Below, in pieces: positions 1 to 7,732 of a DNA stretch of 64,000 nucleotides. Numbering within the stretch: position 1 is the stretch's first letter; every line of letters begins with the position of its first letter. A program made the position numbers and the translations under genes. Origin of the DNA: Palsa-1248 sp963737835 (GTDB taxonomy: Bacteria > Gemmatimonadota > Gemmatimonadetes > Gemmatimonadales > Gemmatimonadaceae); assembly GCA_963737835.1 (NCBI GenBank), contig CAVTUH010000001.1, positions 3,844,001-3,908,000 of the forward strand, in the 5' to 3' direction. A model generated the notes under the pieces. That model was not told where the DNA came from. It made no database searches and saw only the letters and a program-made list of their open reading frames with translations.

Positions 1-4
1 CGAC

Positions 5-596
5 GTGTCAGTGATCGATGATCTGGCGACAGAGTTGGCCAAACTGCCGGGTATTGGGCGCAAGACGGCCCTGCGTTTGACGTACCATCTCCTCAAGCAT
101 CCGGCTGAGCAGAGTCGGCGGCTGGCGGCTGCCCTGCTGGCGGTATCAGACCGCGTCCGGACGTGCGAACGCTGCTTCAACTTGACTGAGGACGATGTCT
201 GCGGCATATGCCGCGACAACCGGCGCGACAACGCCCTGATTTGTGCGGTCGAGGAGGCGTCCGATATCGGCGCCATCGAACGCGCCGGGGAGTTCCGCGG
301 GCTGTATCATGTGCTTGGGGGGAGGCTCTCGCCCCTGGATGGGGTCGGTCCCGAGGATCTGACGGTCTCGCAGTTGGTGGCCCGAGTCGCTGACGGTGCT
401 GTGCGAGAGGTGATCATTGCGACGAACCCGAGCCTCGAAGGGGAGGCGACGGCTCTGTACCTGCAGCGGCAGCTCGGCGTCCTTCCCGCTGACCGTCTCG
501 CGTATCGCCCGTGGATTACCGGTCGGAGGTGACCTTGAGTACGCGGACGGCGTCACTATCGCGCAGGCGCTGTCAGCCCGCCGGGAGATGCGGTGA
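5..596 (+). CDS. recR: Recombination protein RecR (apparent frameshift)
   Basis: RecR acts with RecF and RecO to load RecA on gapped DNA. The GTG at 5 gives a helix-hairpin-helix region (LPGIGRKTA), a four-cysteine zinc finger (C54, C57, C66, C69) and a Toprim domain with ATNPSLEGEAT. The reading frame stops early at 532 with an atypical tail. Dropping one C from the CCC at 485-487 continues the frame as SRIARGLPVGGDLEYADG, the conserved RecR C-terminus, to a TGA at 594-596. That stop overlaps the next gene's GTG start (GTGA), which supports the corrected frame. A sequencing overcall is more likely than a pseudogene. About 196 aa after correction, normal for the family. Confidence 0.93.
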
Positions 597-925
597 AGCT
601 GGCGGGCCGGCGGCTCGTAGTCGTCGTCGGCACGCGTTACCCCGGTAGCGTGGGCGCCCGGGGGGCGGCTGGACTCGCGACGCTCGGCTTCTTGAGCGGG
701 CTCGCGATTGGCGTTGTACTCTGGAGCGGTCAGCAGCAGCGGCATCGGCGAGGCTTGTTTAGCCGGAATCCGCTTCAGCGGCTGGCAGCACTTGGGTACC
801 TCAGCCGGCAACCCTCGGCGGCCACCGCGCGGCTCCTGCGCGACTACGTCAGGTGGGAAGCGCGACCCGTCCTCCGACGGCGCGGCCGGCAGGTGCTGCG
901 ACACGTGGAGGCGTCACTCCAATAG
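593..925 (+). CDS. Small predicted membrane protein
   Basis: A 110-aa product of unknown function. The GTG start overlaps the frame-corrected recR stop, so translation is probably coupled. There is one hydrophobic segment at about residues 27-45 (ATLGFLSGLAIGVVLW), followed by a strongly basic, arginine-rich C-terminal half. This looks like a single-pass inner-membrane protein with a cytoplasmic tail. It lies between recR and the roadblock/MglA pair and is probably co-transcribed with them. No family was recognised. A small YtxH-like anchor is one possibility, offered only from its shape. Confidence 0.6.
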   Translation: MKLAGRRLVVVVGTRYPGSVGARGAAGLATLGFLSGLAIGVVLWSGQQQRHRRGLFSRNPLQRLAALGYLSRQPSAATARLLRDYVRWEARPVLRRRGRQVLRHVEASLQ

Positions 926-934
926 GTAGGCCAC

Positions 935-1420
935 ATGGTTGGCGCAGCGAGTTGGTCCTTCACAGAAGATGACTACGGCGCAATCACGCAATCGCTGCAG
1001 CGCTTCCTGTACGAGAGCAACGCCCGCTGCGCGCTCCTGGTCGATCGAACCGGACAGCTGGTCACCACGGTCGGTGAGCCGCCTGCCTTCGACCCGACCG
1101 CTTTCGCGACGCTGACAGCCGCGGACTTCAGCGCGAACGATCAGCTGGCTCGCCTGATCGGTGAGCGTGATTTCAACACCCTGTTTCACCAGGGCGAGCG
1201 CGAATCCATGTACCTGGCAGACGTGGCGCGGCGGGTGATCCTGGTCGTGCTGTTCGACAACCGCACGACTCTCGGACTCGTTCGTCTGAAAATGAAGGGT
1301 GCGGTCGACGACCTCACCCGTCTATTCGAGCAGGTCTTCCTCCGCGGGGCGGAGGGCGGCCCCACGACCCACAATCTGCTTGCCGGCGCGGATGATGAGA
1401 TCGACCGACTGTTCCAGTAG
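935..1420 (+). CDS. mglB: Roadblock/LC7-domain protein, MglB-like
   Basis: A 161-aa protein with a roadblock/LC7 fold typical of MglB, the GTPase-activating partner of MglA. The pattern ALLVDRTGQLVTTVGEP, then residues resembling NTLFHQGERESMYL and a hydrophobic strand (VILVVLFDN), matches the family. The next gene, 18 bp downstream, encodes MglA, so the two form the usual GTPase/GAP pair. In other bacteria this pair sets cell polarity, for motility or placement of surface structures. The assignment rests on fold pattern and neighbour; what it polarises here cannot be read from the sequence. Confidence 0.8.
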   Translation: MVGAASWSFTEDDYGAITQSLQRFLYESNARCALLVDRTGQLVTTVGEPPAFDPTAFATLTAADFSANDQLARLIGERDFNTLFHQGERESMYLADVARRVILVVLFDNRTTLGLVRLKMKGAVDDLTRLFEQVFLRGAEGGPTTHNLLAGADDEIDRLFQ

Positions 1421-1438
1421 GGAACGGAGGGCCCCGTC

Positions 1439-2117
1439 GTGTCGATGATCAACTACGCCTCGCGCGAGATCAACTGCAAGATCGTCTACTACGGGCCCGG
1501 GCTCGGGGGCAAGACGACGAACCTCGAGCACGTGTACAGCAAGGTGCAGCCCGACACGCGGGGCAAGCTCATCTCCCTTGGCGACGGAGACGGAGCGCAC
1601 GCTGTTCTTCGATTTCCTGCCCGTCGACCTGGGGACGATCCGCGGCTTCAAGACCCGGTTTCACCTCTACACAGTTCCCGGCCAGGTCTATTACAACGCC
1701 AGCCGAAAGCTGATCCTGAAGGGCGTCGACGGCATCGTGTTCGTGGCCGACTCGCAGCTCGAACGGATGGAGGCCAACCAGGAGGCGATGCAGAATCTGT
1801 ACGACAACATGGCCGAATACGGATACGATCTCCGTCGCATGCCCTTCATCGTGCAGTACAACAAACGCGACTTGCCCAATGCCGCGGCGATCAACGATCT
1901 GCAAACTGCCCTGAACCCCGGGTGGGAGGTGGAGGACACGACCCGTCACCGGGTCACGCCGGACCTGGCTCACCCCGGCGAGAACCTCATCGAGCAGATT
2001 CCGACGGGCGAATGGGTCGAGCGCGCGCCGTACTCGGAAGCCGTCGCGGTCAGCGGTGACGGGGTGTTCGACACGTTGAAGGCCGTGAGCAAGTTGGTGC
2101 TCAAGTCGCTGGCCTAA
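1439..2117 (+). CDS. mglA: MglA-type small GTPase (apparent frameshift)
   Basis: A Ras-like prokaryotic GTPase. The GTG start follows a purine-rich ribosome-binding site (CGGAGG). The protein begins INYASREINCKIVYYGPG with a P-loop GLGGKTTN, continues with TVPGQVYYNASRK (switch II region, no catalytic Gln at the Ras position, as in MglA), and has NKRDLP as the guanine-specificity motif. The frame breaks after ISL at 1580-1581. Removing one G of GG restores ATETERTLFFDFLP, the conserved continuation. One overcalled base is the simplest reading. A segment of about 25 residues after LNPGWEVE is longer than in Thermus MglA. Forms a unit with the roadblock gene upstream. Confidence 0.9.
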
Positions 2118-2134
2118 GCGCGAACCACAGAACT

Positions 2135-2291
2135 GCGGGGTCAGGGGCGGGCGCTAGAGCGCCCGAGAAAGGGGAACTCCAGAAAGGAGAGAGGAGACGA
2201 TGCCTCATGGTCCTGGTCCCGTCTCCTTTCTCCTTCCCCTTTCTCCTCTCTCGGGCGCTCGAGCGCCCGCGGCGCCCGCCCCTGACCCCGC
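2135..2291. repeat. Long imperfect inverted repeat with polypurine/polypyrimidine arms
   Basis: Between mglA and pgsA the sequence GCGGGGTCAGGGGCGGGCG (2135-2153) is matched in inverted form at 2273-2291. The inner parts of the arms are purine-rich (2165-2199, AGAAAGGAGAGAGGAGAC) and pyrimidine-rich (2220-2250, GTCTCCTTTCTCC). The two sides can pair over most of their length around a loop near 2201-2219. It can fold as one large hairpin and may end mglA transcription. It belongs to the dispersed polypurine family seen at five other sites. Confidence 0.8.
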
Positions 2292-2328
2292 CGTTATAGT
2301 CTGCAGTAATCGCCTCGTTCCTTGCTGT

Positions 2329-2334
2329 TAGATT
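2329..2334 (+). promoter_or_regulatory. Putative -10 box (TAGATT) of pgsA
   Basis: TAGATT lies 9 nt before the pgsA GTG and there is no Shine-Dalgarno sequence between them. The geometry fits a very short leader or leaderless transcript, as at several other genes in the window. No clear -35 was found. Confidence 0.4.
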
Positions 2335-2343
2335 GCCCACATC

Positions 2344-3051
2344 GTGAACCTGCCGAACGCTCTCACCATTGGACGCATCGCGATCGCGCCGGCTTTGGCC
2401 ATCCTCGCGCTGGCGCCAGCGTGGCCGCTCCGACTACTCGCGTTCACGGTGTTTGTGGTCGCGGCGGCTACCGACTACATCGACGGGAAACTGGCGCGCG
2501 ATCGCAACCTGGTCACGAATCTCGGGCGCCTACTCGATCCGCTCGCGGACAAGGTCCTGTTGGTCGCCACGCTGCTCCCGATCTTTCTGCTGCAAGGCAC
2601 CGGGATCGACAACATACCGGCGACGGTCGCGCTGTCGGCACTGCCTCAGGTGTGGCGCGAACCGGCTCCGTTCGTGACGCCGTTGGGTGTGGTCGGGCTC
2701 CCGCTCTGGGTCCTCCTCGTCGTACTCGGGCGCGAGTTGTTCATGACGTTATTTCGTCAGGCCGCGGCGTGGCGCGGCGTCGTGATCGGTGCGATCGGAT
2801 CCGCAAAACTGAAGACCGGCTTCCAGTGGACGTGGATGGGGACGGCGCTGTTCTGGTTCGCCGCCAGTCGCGCGGCGACGGTGTACGGATGGACCGGACT
2901 GCCGGTATGGCGTCCGATCGAAATGTTCATCGGTACCGTTGGCGTCGGTGCAATGGCGGGCGCGGTCTCGCTCACGCTCTATTCTTTGGCGCAGTACCTG
3001 CTCCGATACGGCGGCCTGTTTGCGCATCGAACTGATCACCATCGGGGATGA
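2344..3051 (+). CDS. pgsA: CDP-alcohol phosphatidyltransferase, PgsA-like
   Basis: Probably CDP-diacylglycerol-glycerol-3-phosphate 3-phosphatidyltransferase, the committed step of phosphatidylglycerol synthesis in the inner membrane. It starts NLPNALTIGRI, typical of PgsA, and carries the CDP-alcohol phosphotransferase signature as DYIDGKLAR followed by GRLLDPLADK. Several hydrophobic segments follow. At 235 aa it is longer than the usual 180-200, mainly through a loop around LPQVWREPAPFVTPLG. The 3' end overlaps cinA. The substrate is inferred from similarity to PgsA; another CDP-alcohol transferase of the same family cannot be excluded. Confidence 0.85.
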   Translation: MNLPNALTIGRIAIAPALAILALAPAWPLRLLAFTVFVVAAATDYIDGKLARDRNLVTNLGRLLDPLADKVLLVATLLPIFLLQGTGIDNIPATVALSALPQVWREPAPFVTPLGVVGLPLWVLLVVLGRELFMTLFRQAAAWRGVVIGAIGSAKLKTGFQWTWMGTALFWFAASRAATVYGWTGLPVWRPIEMFIGTVGVGAMAGAVSLTLYSLAQYLLRYGGLFAHRTDHHRG

Positions 3052-4288
3052 GCTTCTCCTCGGCTTTACAATCGATACGAACGCTGCCTACCTGGCACGC
3101 GAGTTGGCCGACGTCGGCGTGCAGCTGGTCCGTCGAGCGACCGTTGGCGACACCGCGGAGGATATCGCAAGCGCCGTTGGAGACGCACTCGACCGCACGG
3201 GCGCCGTCATCACGACTGGTGGGCTTGGGCCGACGAGCGATGACCTGACGAAGCCGGCCATCGCGGCGCTGTTCGGCCGTAGCATGCACTTCGACGAATC
3301 GATGTACGCACGGATCGAGCAGCGGTGGCGAGATCGGGGCCTGCCCGGCACGCCGCCGGCGACGAATCGCCAGCAAGCGTTGATCCCCGACGGGGCGGCC
3401 GTGCTCGTGAACAACCAGGGCACCGCGCCAGGGATCTGGTTGGAGGATGCGAAGGGCCGTTGGGTCGCAATGCTGCCTGGTGTGCCGCGCGAGATGCGCG
3501 CGATGCTGAAGGACACCCTACTCCCGCGTCTGCGCGACCGAGGCATCGATGCGACCACGGTGGTGCGATCGCGCACGCTACGCACGACTGGGATTGCGGA
3601 ATCGGCGGCGGCCGAACGACTGGGTGATCTGGCCTCCGGAACGGGCGGTATGCCGTTGGCCTACCTGCCCGGCGAGGAGGGTGTGGACTTGCGTCTCACG
3701 GCGCGAGATGTGTCGCCGCGCGACGCGGACCAGATCCTGGCGGCTGGCATCGCTCAGCTACGGGAACGGATTGGCCGGTTTGTCTACGGAGAGGACGGGG
3801 CGGATCTCGCCGCCGTCGTGCTGGACGCGTGCCGTACCCGTGGTCTTCACCTGGCGGTCGCGGAAAGCTGCACGGGCGGCCTGCTTGGTGCACGCCTCAC
3901 GGCAATACCGGGTTCGAGCGAGGTGTTCCTCGGTGGGGTGCTCGCCTACGACAACGCGGTCAAACAGGAGTTGCTTGGCGTCCCGGAAGCGGAGCTCGTC
4001 GCGACGGGCGCCGTTAGCGAGCCCGTCGCTCTCTCGATGGCACGAGGTGTTCGCGCGCAGCTCCGGGCCGACATTGGGGTGAGCATTACCGGGATCGCCG
4101 GACCGGACGGTGGCTCTCCTGAGAAGCCAGTCGGGACCGTGTGGATCGGACTATCGGTCCCAGGCCCAGCCAGTGACGTCGCCCTTGTGGCGGCGAGGCG
4201 GTTCGCATTCGTCGGGGCCCGCAACGAGATCCGGCGTCGCGCGGCACAAGCCGCCCTGGACATGGTGCGTCGCGCGCTTCTGGACTGA
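3020..4288 (+). CDS. cinA: CinA family protein (MoCF-like plus PncC amidase domain)
   Basis: About 422 aa. The first half is a molybdopterin-binding-like domain (ITIGDELLLGFTIDTNAAYLA, then TTGGLGPTSDDLT). The second half, from about residue 265, is the PncC nicotinamide-nucleotide amidase domain (AVAESCTGGLLGARLT, ITGIAGPDGG). The family works in pyridine-nucleotide salvage and was named for competence/damage induction. The chosen start is TTG at 3020, the residue before RIELITIGDE, and overlaps pgsA by 32 bp. The same frame stays open for about 52 codons after the TGA at 4286-4288; see findings. Confidence 0.9.
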   Translation: MRIELITIGDELLLGFTIDTNAAYLARELADVGVQLVRRATVGDTAEDIASAVGDALDRTGAVITTGGLGPTSDDLTKPAIAALFGRSMHFDESMYARIEQRWRDRGLPGTPPATNRQQALIPDGAAVLVNNQGTAPGIWLEDAKGRWVAMLPGVPREMRAMLKDTLLPRLRDRGIDATTVVRSRTLRTTGIAESAAAERLGDLASGTGGMPLAYLPGEEGVDLRLTARDVSPRDADQILAAGIAQLRERIGRFVYGEDGADLAAVVLDACRTRGLHLAVAESCTGGLLGARLTAIPGSSEVFLGGVLAYDNAVKQELLGVPEAELVATGAVSEPVALSMARGVRAQLRADIGVSITGIAGPDGGSPEKPVGTVWIGLSVPGPASDVALVAARRFAFVGARNEIRRRAAQAALDMVRRALLD

Positions 4289-4458
4289 CAGGGGCGACCT
4301 GCCCAGCCTGCCGATGCGGCAGCGCCGGGGGGCACGGCCGTTGCACCTGCGGTGGGTGGCGCCGAAATTTCGCCTCGATACGCGTTGCGAGCGGCCGCCG
4401 GGCTCGCCCCCTGGGCCCTCATTCAGAACCTCAACGCCGGCTTCTGACCCTTCCCAAC

Positions 4459-5130
4459 ATGGCTTTCTCTCGCCGAGCAAGACACGGTATGCAGTATGAT
4501 CAGGGCGCTGACGGTCGGCTCGAGTCGCAGGCCGACGGCGATCCGCGTGGAAGCGACGCCGGTGCGGAGGACGACCCTACGGCGACCGCCCCTGGCGTCG
4601 AGATGACGCCGGCCGAGCCGGACGCGCGGGCCGCCAACGAGGTCGAGACTCCGGAGCCCATCGGCGGCGATGGGGAGACCGCTGCGGCGGCGGCGGAAGT
4701 GGCCGAGCTCCGGGACAAATATCTGCGCCTCGCAGCGGAATATGAGAACTACCGCAAACGCGCGACCCGCGAGCGAATCGAGGCGAGCACACGAGGGCAA
4801 GCGGATCTGGTCAAGCAGCTGATTGACGGCCTCGATGATCTGTCGCGGTTCGCGCACATCGATCCTGCGTCGATCGATCCCGCCACCCTGACTCAGGGCG
4901 TCGAACTTGTCGAGCGCAAACTCCTCAAGGCACTCAACGCCGCCGGTCTCGAGGTCGTGAACCCGGTCGACCATGCATTTGATCCGAAACTACACGAGGC
5001 CGTTGCGACGGAGCGTGCGCTGAGCCCAGAGGACGATCACCTCGTCGCGCGGGTGTATCAGCCGGGTTACGTATTCAACGGTCAGCTGCTCCGACCGGCG
5101 CGCGTGGTCGTCAAGCAATGGAACGGGTAG
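4459..5130 (+). CDS. grpE: Nucleotide exchange factor GrpE
   Basis: A co-chaperone that releases ADP from DnaK. The N-terminal 70 residues are acidic and low-complexity. They are followed by the coiled-coil start LRDKYLRLAAEYENYRKR and the C-terminal beta domain ending GYVFNGQLLRPARVVV, both diagnostic. At 223 aa it is slightly long because of the acidic N-terminus. A start at the internal ATG 4489 is equally possible. The partner dnaJ is 39 bp downstream; dnaK is not in this window. No CIRCE-type inverted repeat was seen upstream. Confidence 0.95.
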   Translation: MAFSRRARHGMQYDQGADGRLESQADGDPRGSDAGAEDDPTATAPGVEMTPAEPDARAANEVETPEPIGGDGETAAAAAEVAELRDKYLRLAAEYENYRKRATRERIEASTRGQADLVKQLIDGLDDLSRFAHIDPASIDPATLTQGVELVERKLLKALNAAGLEVVNPVDHAFDPKLHEAVATERALSPEDDHLVARVYQPGYVFNGQLLRPARVVVKQWNG

Positions 5131-5157
5131 CGCGCGGTCGCTGACCGCCGGACGTTT

Positions 5158-5163
5158 TACATT
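5158..5163 (+). promoter_or_regulatory. Putative -10 box (TACATT) of dnaJ
   Basis: TACATT ends 6 nt before the dnaJ ATG and no Shine-Dalgarno sequence intervenes. The spacing equals that seen before thrC, the cysteine desulfurase and the SPOR lipoprotein gene. It suggests dnaJ can be transcribed as a leaderless mRNA apart from grpE. Confidence 0.45.
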
Positions 5164-5169
5164 CCGCTC

Positions 5170-6324
5170 ATGGCACAGACGAAGGACTTCTACGCAGTCC
5201 TCGGCGTGTCCGCATCGGCCACGCAAGACGAGATCAAGAAGCAGTATCGCAAGCTCGCCAAGCGCTATCATCCCGACGCGAACGCCAACGACCCGAAAGC
5301 GGCAGAACGATTCAAGGAAATATCCGAAGCGCACAACGTCCTCGGGGACGCCGAGAAGCGCAAACAGTACAATGACATGCGCCGGCTTGGTGCCTTCGGC
5401 GGGTTTGGCGACGGGGCGCCCTTCGGGGCGGGGCGAGCTGCGAGCGCGCGTCGCGGTGGAGGGCCGTCCACCGGGGCAGGCCCAGCTCCCGGCTCCTCAT
5501 TCCGCTTCGAAGATTTCGATATTGGCGGTCTTGGCGGGCTCGGTGATTTGTTCAGCAACATGTTCAACGGCGCTCGAGGGGCAGGGCGCTCCGCCGGTCC
5601 CGAGCGTGGACAGTCGGTCGAGACCTCGGTCGAGGTGCCGTTCCGGACCGCCGCACTCGGCGGAAAGATCCCCATCGAGCTCGAGGTCACGGAGCAGTGT
5701 CCGACGTGCCACGGCGCCGGCGGCGCCCCCGGCGCGACGTTCAAGACCTGTCCTGAGTGCAGCGGTCGGGGCGTCGTATCCCTCGGCCAGGGTGGCTTTG
5801 CCGTCACCAGGACGTGTCCGGTCTGTCTCGGTCGCGGGCGCGTCCCGTCGCAGCGGTGTCCGACGTGTAACGGCATGGGCGAGGTCCGGAGTCACAAGCG
5901 GGTGCTCATTACCGTGCCGCCCGGCACGGACACGGGCAGCAAGGTGCGCCTGCGCGGACAGGGTGGTAAAGGAGCGGACGGTGGGGCGGCGGGCGACATC
6001 GTGATCACGTTTCAGGTGCAGCCCGATCGCTTCTTCCGACGCGACGGACTCGATGTCATCGCGACCGTGCCGCTCAACATCGCACAGGCGATACTGGGCT
6101 CGCGAATCAGTGTTCGGACGTTGGACGGGAAGAAGGTCGCGCTCCGTATCCCCGAGGGAACGCCTGCCGGCAAACGATTCCGGGTGCCGGGGCAAGGCAT
6201 TCAGAAGGACGGTAAGTCTGGGGACCTGATCGTTGAAGTCACGATCAACGTGCCGGAGCATCTGACCGAGGATCAACAGCGGATGATGCGGGAGTTTGCG
6301 GCAGCCGGTGGGCTGAAGTACTAA
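5170..6324 (+). CDS. dnaJ: Chaperone protein DnaJ (type I)
   Basis: J-domain co-chaperone that stimulates DnaK ATPase. An N-terminal J domain with the HPD motif (KRYHPDAN) is followed by a Gly/Ser/Ala-rich linker (about residues 75-125). Next come four CxxCxGxG zinc repeats (CPTCHGAG, CPECSGRG, CPVCLGRG, CPTCNGMG) and the C-terminal substrate-binding domain. At 384 aa this is a complete type I DnaJ. It is the last gene of the leftward-to-rightward run and faces a gene on the other strand across a strong hairpin. Confidence 0.97.
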   Translation: MAQTKDFYAVLGVSASATQDEIKKQYRKLAKRYHPDANANDPKAAERFKEISEAHNVLGDAEKRKQYNDMRRLGAFGGFGDGAPFGAGRAASARRGGGPSTGAGPAPGSSFRFEDFDIGGLGGLGDLFSNMFNGARGAGRSAGPERGQSVETSVEVPFRTAALGGKIPIELEVTEQCPTCHGAGGAPGATFKTCPECSGRGVVSLGQGGFAVTRTCPVCLGRGRVPSQRCPTCNGMGEVRSHKRVLITVPPGTDTGSKVRLRGQGGKGADGGAAGDIVITFQVQPDRFFRRDGLDVIATVPLNIAQAILGSRISVRTLDGKKVALRIPEGTPAGKRFRVPGQGIQKDGKSGDLIVEVTINVPEHLTEDQQRMMREFAAAGGLKY

Positions 6325-6334
6325 AGGCAAGAGC

Positions 6335-6381
6335 CGGGTGATGGTGAACTACCCCAGACCCCGTAGTTCACCCGTCACCCG
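6335..6381. terminator. Hairpin between convergent genes
   Basis: CGGGTGATGGTGAACTAC (6335-6352) pairs with GTAGTTCACCCGTCACCCG (6363-6381) across a 10-nt loop, with one bulge. It sits just after dnaJ and overlaps the stop codon of the opposite-strand gene, so it can serve both directions. A short T-rich run (TCTTTCT) follows on the + side. Confidence 0.75.
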
Positions 6382-7732
6382 CGTCTTTCTGTAGCCCGGG
6401 CACCGCCAGCCCCGCGAGTATCCAAAGGACCGGCCGCCAGAGGATCCAATAGCGAAGGCCGACGGGGCCAAGGGTGAGCACACCGAGCATTTCCAACCCC
6501 AGCAGGCACGCGGCCACGCCAGCAAGGTGCAGCATGGGGTCGCGCTTCCGCTTCACGTGCGCGAGGCGCGTGACGCCCACAGCGGCGAGGCAGACGAGCA
6601 CCAACGTGGACAGCATCGACACGATGTTGCGCGGAGCGGCGATCGGGAGCTCCGGCCGTATGCCAGCGATGGACATGGCGACTTTGCGCATGCCGAACGC
6701 GGCGACCCGAATCGGATCATCGCGCATCTCCCGAATCGCCGCCTGCAGGAAGACCTCGTTGGCGCCCACCTCGTCCTTCCCGGCCGTTTGTTGCCAGATC
6801 GCGCCGACGACGGATGGGTCGGTCGACAGGGCATCGACCTGGCCGAGTGCCAGAGCGCGCATCGCGCTTGGCTCAGTGGATTCCCACAAGGTAAGCCCAT
6901 CGTGCGTCGACCCCGTCATGACGTGATGCTGCACGATGACATTGCGTCCGGCCCACGCGCCGACACCGAGCAGCGTGCCGGCCGCCAGAGCGATGCCGGT
7001 TGATCGCAGCGCACGGAGACCGGGCACCAGAAGGCAGCATGCCGCGACGCCAGCGACCGCGACGAGCGTCTCGGTTCGCGTGACCACTGCCCAGGCCGAG
7101 CCGACCACGAGCACGCCCGTCACGAGCCAGACATGCTGCGAGGATGCGTTGCGGCGAGCGGACCTCATCGCGCGCCAGCGACTGAGAGCGATTGCGGCGA
7201 TCAGCCAGAAGAGGGCCGCTCCCAGAAACGTGTCGTCGTAGACGGCACCGTGCGCGACGATCAACGGATCCAACGCGCCGATCAAGCCCGCGAGCAACGC
7301 TGCGTCCGGACCAAACAGGGCCCAGGCACACGCTGCGGTAGCGACGACCAACAGCACTGCGACCGGCACGTGCCAATACGTGAACAGCTCGGGCCGACGA
7401 AGTGCAAGCCCCGCAGCCAGGTAGGCCGGCTCGCCGGGCAGGTGATATGATCGCAGCGGCGGATCGGTCGGCGCGACCACACCCTTGAGCCGAACCCAGT
7501 TGCCGCCTTCGTACCGGCCGGTCGTGGCGAGATTCCATGCGATGACCAGCGCCATGTTGGGCATCGGGTACGGCTTCAGCCACCATGTGGCGTTGGCGAC
7601 CTGCATCACGGATGCGAGGACGGCCGCTGCCAGGAGCGGCCGCCGGCGCAGCCAGGCCAGTGTCTTACGTGCCAGAGCTCTCTCCGGCGGATGGCGCGGA
7701 CTCGATGACGCCTCCGCCGAGCACGCGGTCAT
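6368..7732 (-). CDS. Multi-pass membrane protein, glycosyltransferase (GT-C/ArnT)-like
   Basis: About 450 aa with eight to ten hydrophobic segments and conserved-looking extracytoplasmic features: YPMPNMALVIAWNLATTGRY near the N-terminus and LPGEPAYLA. These resemble polyprenyl-phosphate-linked mannosyl/arabinosyl transferases of the GT-C class, which move sugars onto envelope acceptors. The catalytic acidic residue is not certain, so the enzyme class is an inference. The start is uncertain. ATG at 7732 overlaps mnmA by 68 bp and has no ribosome-binding site, whereas a CTG at 7675 has GGAG six bases upstream. It is third in an operon after the cysteine desulfurase and mnmA. Confidence 0.6.
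   Translation of the reverse strand: MTACSAEASSSPRHPPERALARKTLAWLRRRPLLAAAVLASVMQVANATWWLKPYPMPNMALVIAWNLATTGRYEGGNWVRLKGVVAPTDPPLRSYHLPGEPAYLAAGLALRRPELFTYWHVPVAVLLVVATAACAWALFGPDAALLAGLIGALDPLIVAHGAVYDDTFLGAALFWLIAAIALSRWRAMRSARRNASSQHVWLVTGVLVVGSAWAVVTRTETLVAVAGVAACCLLVPGLRALRSTGIALAAGTLLGVGAWAGRNVIVQHHVMTGSTHDGLTLWESTEPSAMRALALGQVDALSTDPSVVGAIWQQTAGKDEVGANEVFLQAAIREMRDDPIRVAAFGMRKVAMSIAGIRPELPIAAPRNIVSMLSTLVLVCLAAVGVTRLAHVKRKRDPMLHLAGVAACLLGLEMLGVLTLGPVGLRYWILWRPVLWILAGLAVPGLQKDAGDG

Noticed and set aside
5..596. recR as a true pseudogene
   Set aside because: Both parts are fully conserved, the next gene's start overlaps the restored stop, and four other genes show the same kind of single-base excess.
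4289..5170. CIRCE/HrcA operator upstream of grpE or dnaJ
   Set aside because: No TTAGCACTC-type inverted repeat is present in the intergenic segments.
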